From the NCBI GenBank assembly GCA_029582155.1, contig CM055896.1:27472184-27536183 (forward strand): a stretch of 64,000 bases of DNA, read 5' to 3'. Shown here in pieces: positions 59,418 through 64,000 of this stretch. The notes beneath the pieces were generated by a model. It did no database searches, was not told the DNA's origin, and saw nothing but the letters and a program-made list of their open reading frames with translations. Both the position numbers and the translations under genes were made by a program. The DNA is from Panopea generosa. Lineage: Eukaryota > Mollusca > Bivalvia > Adapedonta > Hiatellidae. Every line of letters starts with the position of its first letter. Position 1 is the stretch's first letter.

Positions 59418-60085
59418 AACGTGCCTGTAGCTAGGCAGAATGTTTATAGATACGACCACGTCTCAACATCAGTACTGGTTGTACATTTACCCTGTATACA
59501 TGAACTCATTACCATGTTTCTATATTTGCACATTGGGATTCGTAACATGTTATGTGGACGCATTCTTGTATCGCAATAAAGAACAGAACACAACTTTAAT
59601 GACGCTTGGTGATTTAATGCATCACGTGACAGTATTGTATGACATTTTAATTGCGATTTTAGCATTATGTGCACGTAGTTATAACTTTGTAAATGGACAC
59701 AGACAGTGAATCGTTTCTTTTGTCGATTTAGCTTTAACAATGGTGATTTGAAGTCAAATTTTAATCTGATATGTTGAAAAAATGATATACTAGTTTTGAT
59801 AATTTATTTGTTCTAATATATAACATTGTGCTAGTTGATTTAGTTTCTAACTTATGTTTGGTATGTCGACGTTGTTACAAATGTTGTGCTTGCATGATTG
59901 TTGTTATATTTATTTGTCATTAAAATTTGAAATCCAAATTATCATTTTTTACCTATGACCTATATATAAAAACATGTCTTAAAGAGCGAATATAATTTTA
60001 GCTGTTAATTTATGAGTACTAGCTGTGAAAGTTAATGTCAAACATAATTTTATCACAATTGCTATGTGTATAGTCGCAAAAAACT
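59418..60085 (+). other. HES 3' untranslated and downstream region
   Basis: AT-rich. AATAAA at 59575-59580 and ATTAAA near 59919 are candidate polyadenylation signals. Open frames 59440-59709 and its antisense are not supported as genes. Confidence 0.5.
59575..59580 (+). promoter_or_regulatory. candidate polyadenylation signal of HES
   Basis: AATAAA, 369 bases after the stop codon. Confidence 0.45.
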
Positions 60086-63000
60086 TCATCACAGCTGTCG
60101 TAGATATGATCTCGAGCAGTCTCGCAACAGCTACAATACCACACAAGGGACGCACATAATATAAGTACGGTCGCACGCTCATCACAGTTATTATACATTT
60201 ATAGTCGTACAAAGTGGTCGCACATTATCTCATCACAGTTGTTATATAGGTATGATCGCACACAGCGGACGCACATTACTCTCAGCACAGCTGTTATATA
60301 GGTATGGTCGCACACAGCGGACGCACCTAGTTTTATCACAACTGTTATAAGTATGGCCGCGCACAGTGGACGCACATAGTCGAATCACAACTGTTAAACA
60401 GGTATGGTCTCACACAGCGGACGCACATAGTCTCATCACAGCTGTTTTAAGTATGGCCGCACATAGTGGACGCACATAGTCGAATCACAACTGTTATACA
60501 GGTATGGTCTCACACAGCGGACGCACATAGTCTCATCACAGCTGTTATATATGTATGTTCGCACACAGCTGACACACCTAGTCTTATCACAGCTGTTATA
60601 TAGGTATGGTCTCACACAGCGGACGCACATAGTCTCATCACAGCTGTTTTAAGTATGGCCGCACATAGTGGACGCACATAGTCTCACCACAACTGTTAAA
60701 CAGGTATGGTCTCACACAGCGGACGCACATAGTCTCATAACAGCTGTTATAAGTATGGCCGCACACAACGGACACACATACTCTCAGAACAGCTGTTATA
60801 TAGGTATGGTCGCACACAGCGGACACACCTAGTCTTATCACAAGTGTTATATAGGAATGGTCGCACACAGCGGACGCACATACTTTCATCACAGCTGTTA
60901 TATATGTATGGTCGCAAACAGCGGACCCACATAGTCTCATCACAGCTGTTATATAGGTATGGTCTCACACAGCGGACGCACATAGTTTCATCACAGCTGT
61001 TATAAGTATGGTCGCACACAGTGTACGAACATTGTCGCACACAGTGGACGTACATAGTCTCACCACAGCTGTAATATAGGTATGGTCCTAAACAGTCAAT
61101 GCACATAATTTAAGCACATCTGTTATATAGTATGGTCGCACACAGCGGACGCACATAGTCTCGTCACAGTTGTTATATAGGTATGGTCGCACACAGCGGA
61201 CGCACATACTCTCATCACAGCTGTTATATATATATTGTCACACAAAGCAGACGCACATAGTCTCATTAAAGCTGTTATACAGGTATGGTCTCAGACAGCA
61301 GACGCACATAGTCTCATCACAGCTGTTATACAGGTATGGTCTCACACAGCGGACGCACATAGTCTCATCACAGCTGTTATATAGCTATGGTCTCACACAG
61401 CGGACGCAGATAGTCTCATCACAGCTGTTATATAAGTATGGTCGCACACAGTGTACGACCATTGTCGCTCACAGTGGACGTACATAGTCTCACCACAGCT
61501 GTAATATAGGTATGGTCCTAAACAGTCAATGCACATAATCTCAGCTCATCTGTTATATAGTATGGTCGCACACAGCGGACGCACATAGTCTCATCACAGT
61601 TGTGATATAGGTATGGTCGCACACAGCGGACGCACATACTCTCATCACAGCTGTTATATATATATATTGTCACACAAAGCAGACGCACATAGTCTCATTA
61701 AAGCTGTTATACAGGTATGGTCTCACACAGCGGACGCACATAGTCTCGTCACAGCTGTTATATATGTATGGTCGCACACAGCGGACGCACATTGTTTCAT
61801 CACAGTTGTTATATAGGTATGGTCGCACACAGCGGACGCACATACTCTCATCACAGCTGTTATATAGGTATGGTTCCACACAGCGGACGCACTAAGTCTC
61901 ATCACAGCTGTTATATATGCATGGTCGCACACAGCGGACGCACATTGTTTCATCACGGTTGTTATATAGGTATTGTCGCACACAGCGGACGCACATAGTC
62001 TCATCACAGTTGTTATATATGTATGGTCGCACACAGCGGACGCACATAGTCTCATCACAGTTGTTATATATGTATGGTCGCACACAGCGGACGCACATAG
62101 TCTCATCACAGTGGTTATATATGTATGGTCGCACACAGCGGACGCACATAGTCTCATCACAGTTATTATATAGATATGGTCGCACACAGCGGCGGACGAA
62201 CATACTCTCATCACAGCTATTATATATGTATGGTCGCACACAGCGGACGCACATAGTCTTATCACAGCTTTTATATAGGTTTGGTCTCACACAGCGGACG
62301 CACATAGTCTCATCACAGCCGTTATAAGTATGGCCGCACACAGTGGACGCACATAGTCTCATTAAAGCCGTTATATAGGTATGGTCTCACTAAGCGGACG
62401 CACATAGTCTCATCACAGCTGTTATATAGGTATGGTCGCACACAGCGGACGCACATAGTCTCGTCACAGTTGTTATATAGGCATGGTCCCACACAGCGGA
62501 CGTACATACTCTCATCACAGCTGTCATATATGTATGGTTGGACACAACGGACGCACATAGTCTCATCACAGTTGTAATATATGTATGGTCGCACACAGCG
62601 GACGCACATAGTCTCATCACAGTTGTTATATAAGTATGGTCGCACACAGCGGACGCGCATACTCTCATCACAGCTATAATATATGTATGGTCGCACACAG
62701 CGGACGCACATAGTCTCATCACAGCTATTATATAGGTATGGTCTCACACAGCAGACGCACATAGTCTCATCACAGCTGTTATAAGTATGGCCGCACACAG
62801 TGGACGCACATACTCTCATCACAGCTGTTATATATGTATGGTCGCACACAGTGTACACACATAGTCTAATCACAGCTATTATATAGGTATGGTCTCACAC
62901 AGCGGACGCACATAGTCTCATCACAGCTGTTATAAGTATGACCGCACACAGTGGACGTTCATACTCTCATCACAGCTGTTATATAGGTATGGTCGCACAC

Positions 63001-63912
63001 AGTGGACGTACATAGTCTATCACAGCTGTTATATATGTATGGTCGTACACAATGTACGCACAAAGTCTCATCACAGCTGTTATATAGGTACATGTATGGT
63101 TGCACACAGTGGACACACACAGTCTCATCACAGCTATTATATAGGTTTGGTCGCACACAGCGGACGCACATTGTCTCATCACAGCTATTATATAGGTATG
63201 GTCGCACACAGCGGACGCACAAAGTATCATCACAGCTGTTATATATGTATGGTCGCACACAGCGAACGCACATAGTATCATCACAGCCATTATATAGGTA
63301 TGGTCGCACACAGCGAACGCACATAATATCATCACAGCTGTTTTATATGTACTGCCGCACACAGCGGACGCACACAATCTCATCACAGCTGTTATGAGTA
63401 TGGTCGCACACAATGGACACACATAGTCTCATCACAGCTGTTATATAGGTATAGTCGCATACGGTGTACGCACATAGTCTAATCACAGCTCGTATAAAGG
63501 TATGGTCGCACACAGTGTACACACATAGTCTCATCACAGCTGTTATATAGCTGTGGTCGCACACGGTGTACGCACATAGTCTCATTACAGCTGTTATATA
63601 GGTATGATTGCACACAGTGGACGCATATAGTCTCATCATAGCTGTTATATAGGTATGGTCGCACACAGTGTACGCACATAATCTCATCACAGCTGTTATA
63701 TAGGTATTGTCGCACACAGTGGACGCACATAGTTTCATCGTAGCTGTGATGTAGGTATGGTCGCACACAGTGGACGCACATAGTCTCATCATAGTTGTTA
63801 TATAGGTATGGACGCACACAGTGTACACACATAATCTCATCACAGCTGTTATATAGGTATGGTCGCACATAGTGTACGCACACTCTCATCACAGCTGTTA
63901 TAAGTATAGTTG
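60086..63912. repeat. 51-bp satellite array
   Basis: About 75 units of CACAGCTGTTATATAGGTAT, GGTCGCACACAGCGGACGCA and CATAGTCTCAT. Many units contain the perfect palindrome ACAGCTGT (others ACAGTTGT). Variants GGTCTCACAC, GCGGAC/GTGGAC/GTGTAC and shortened GTTATAAGTATGGCCGC units are zoned, with GTGTAC/GTGGAC common after about 63.3 kb. The period is 17 codons, giving Cys-rich pseudo-peptides (MCVRCVRPYLYNSCDET) that are not genes. Confidence 0.95.
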
Positions 63913-63950
63913 CTGTCAGCCTTGTCACTACTGTTACAGCTATGGTCATC

Positions 63951-64000
63951 CACTCACTCACTCACTCACTCACTCACTCACTCACTCACTCACTCACTCA
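63951..64000. repeat. (ACTC)n microsatellite, cut by window end
   Basis: Uninterrupted CACTCACT repeat to the last base. Confidence 0.95.

Noticed and set aside
59440-59709. 89-codon frame after HES as a separate small protein
   Set aside because: It lies in the likely HES 3' untranslated region with a candidate AATAAA inside it. Nothing supports translation.
60436-63961. Cys-rich repeat proteins (CVRCVRPYLYNSC type) over the 51-bp array
   Set aside because: Many overlapping frames on both strands break at shortened units. No signal peptide or gene structure was seen.

Overview
The window is eukaryotic and almost certainly molluscan, most likely bivalve. It is AT-rich and has intron-containing genes with GT/AG splice sites. 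It carries a HES-type bHLH gene ending in WRPW, a divergent Cys-loop receptor gene of the kind greatly expanded in bivalves, a secreted Gly/Pro-rich Cys-module protein, three tRNA-derived SINE families and a Ty3/gypsy-type retroelement. The species is not identifiable from the sequence alone.

Only three real protein-coding genes can be supported. (1) A nicotinic-type Cys-loop receptor subunit on the minus strand, rebuilt here as two coding exons (10773-10618 and 9643-8477, 440 aa), with signal peptide, Cys-loop and four membrane segments. (2) A secreted protein on the minus strand (28353-27108) with three copies of a four-cysteine module between Pro/Thr- and Gly/Arg/Gln-rich linkers. (3) A HES/hairy transcriptional repressor on the plus strand with three coding exons (54902-54970, 56903-57001, 58610-59206; 254 aa). 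Two further coding relics exist: a heavily broken transposon-linked ORF (about 2.3-3.8 kb) and a 5'-truncated retroelement that keeps an integrase core (17.26-18.0 kb).

The rest is dominated by tandem repeats, which cover about 28 kb (roughly 44%) in more than fifteen unrelated families: 23 bp (0.84-1.36 kb), 48 bp (11.2-17.26 kb, partly a 96-bp dimer), 46 bp (19.2-26.4 kb, about 157 copies), 20/29 bp (33.0-34.0 kb), 33 bp (35.5-37.2 kb), AGT triplets (37.2-37.6 kb), 26 bp (37.9-38.2 kb), 54 bp (38.4-40.4 kb), another 26 bp (42.3-42.7 kb), 36 bp (48.3-51.1 kb), 39 bp and 55 bp inside HES introns, and 51 bp (60.1-63.9 kb). The long open frames over the 48-, 33-, 54-, 36- and 51-bp arrays arise because the unit lengths divide by three and lack stops. 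They are not treated as genes.

Mobile elements: a 1.67-kb solo LTR with a 5-bp target duplication (4431-6099), a second LTR of the same family attached to the integrase fragment inside the 48-bp satellite (17966-19025), a 1.7-kb terminal-inverted-repeat DNA element (29250-30946), a 124-bp inverted-repeat element (41520-41643), an 82-bp inverted-repeat element just after HES, and several SINE copies.

The points most worth following are a minisatellite born by internal amplification of a SINE (57.44-58.32 kb), the triplicated 3' end of the HES gene, the Cys-module secreted protein, the 33-bp array whose variation is mostly silent in one frame, and the 51-bp array rich in E-box palindromes lying just downstream of HES.
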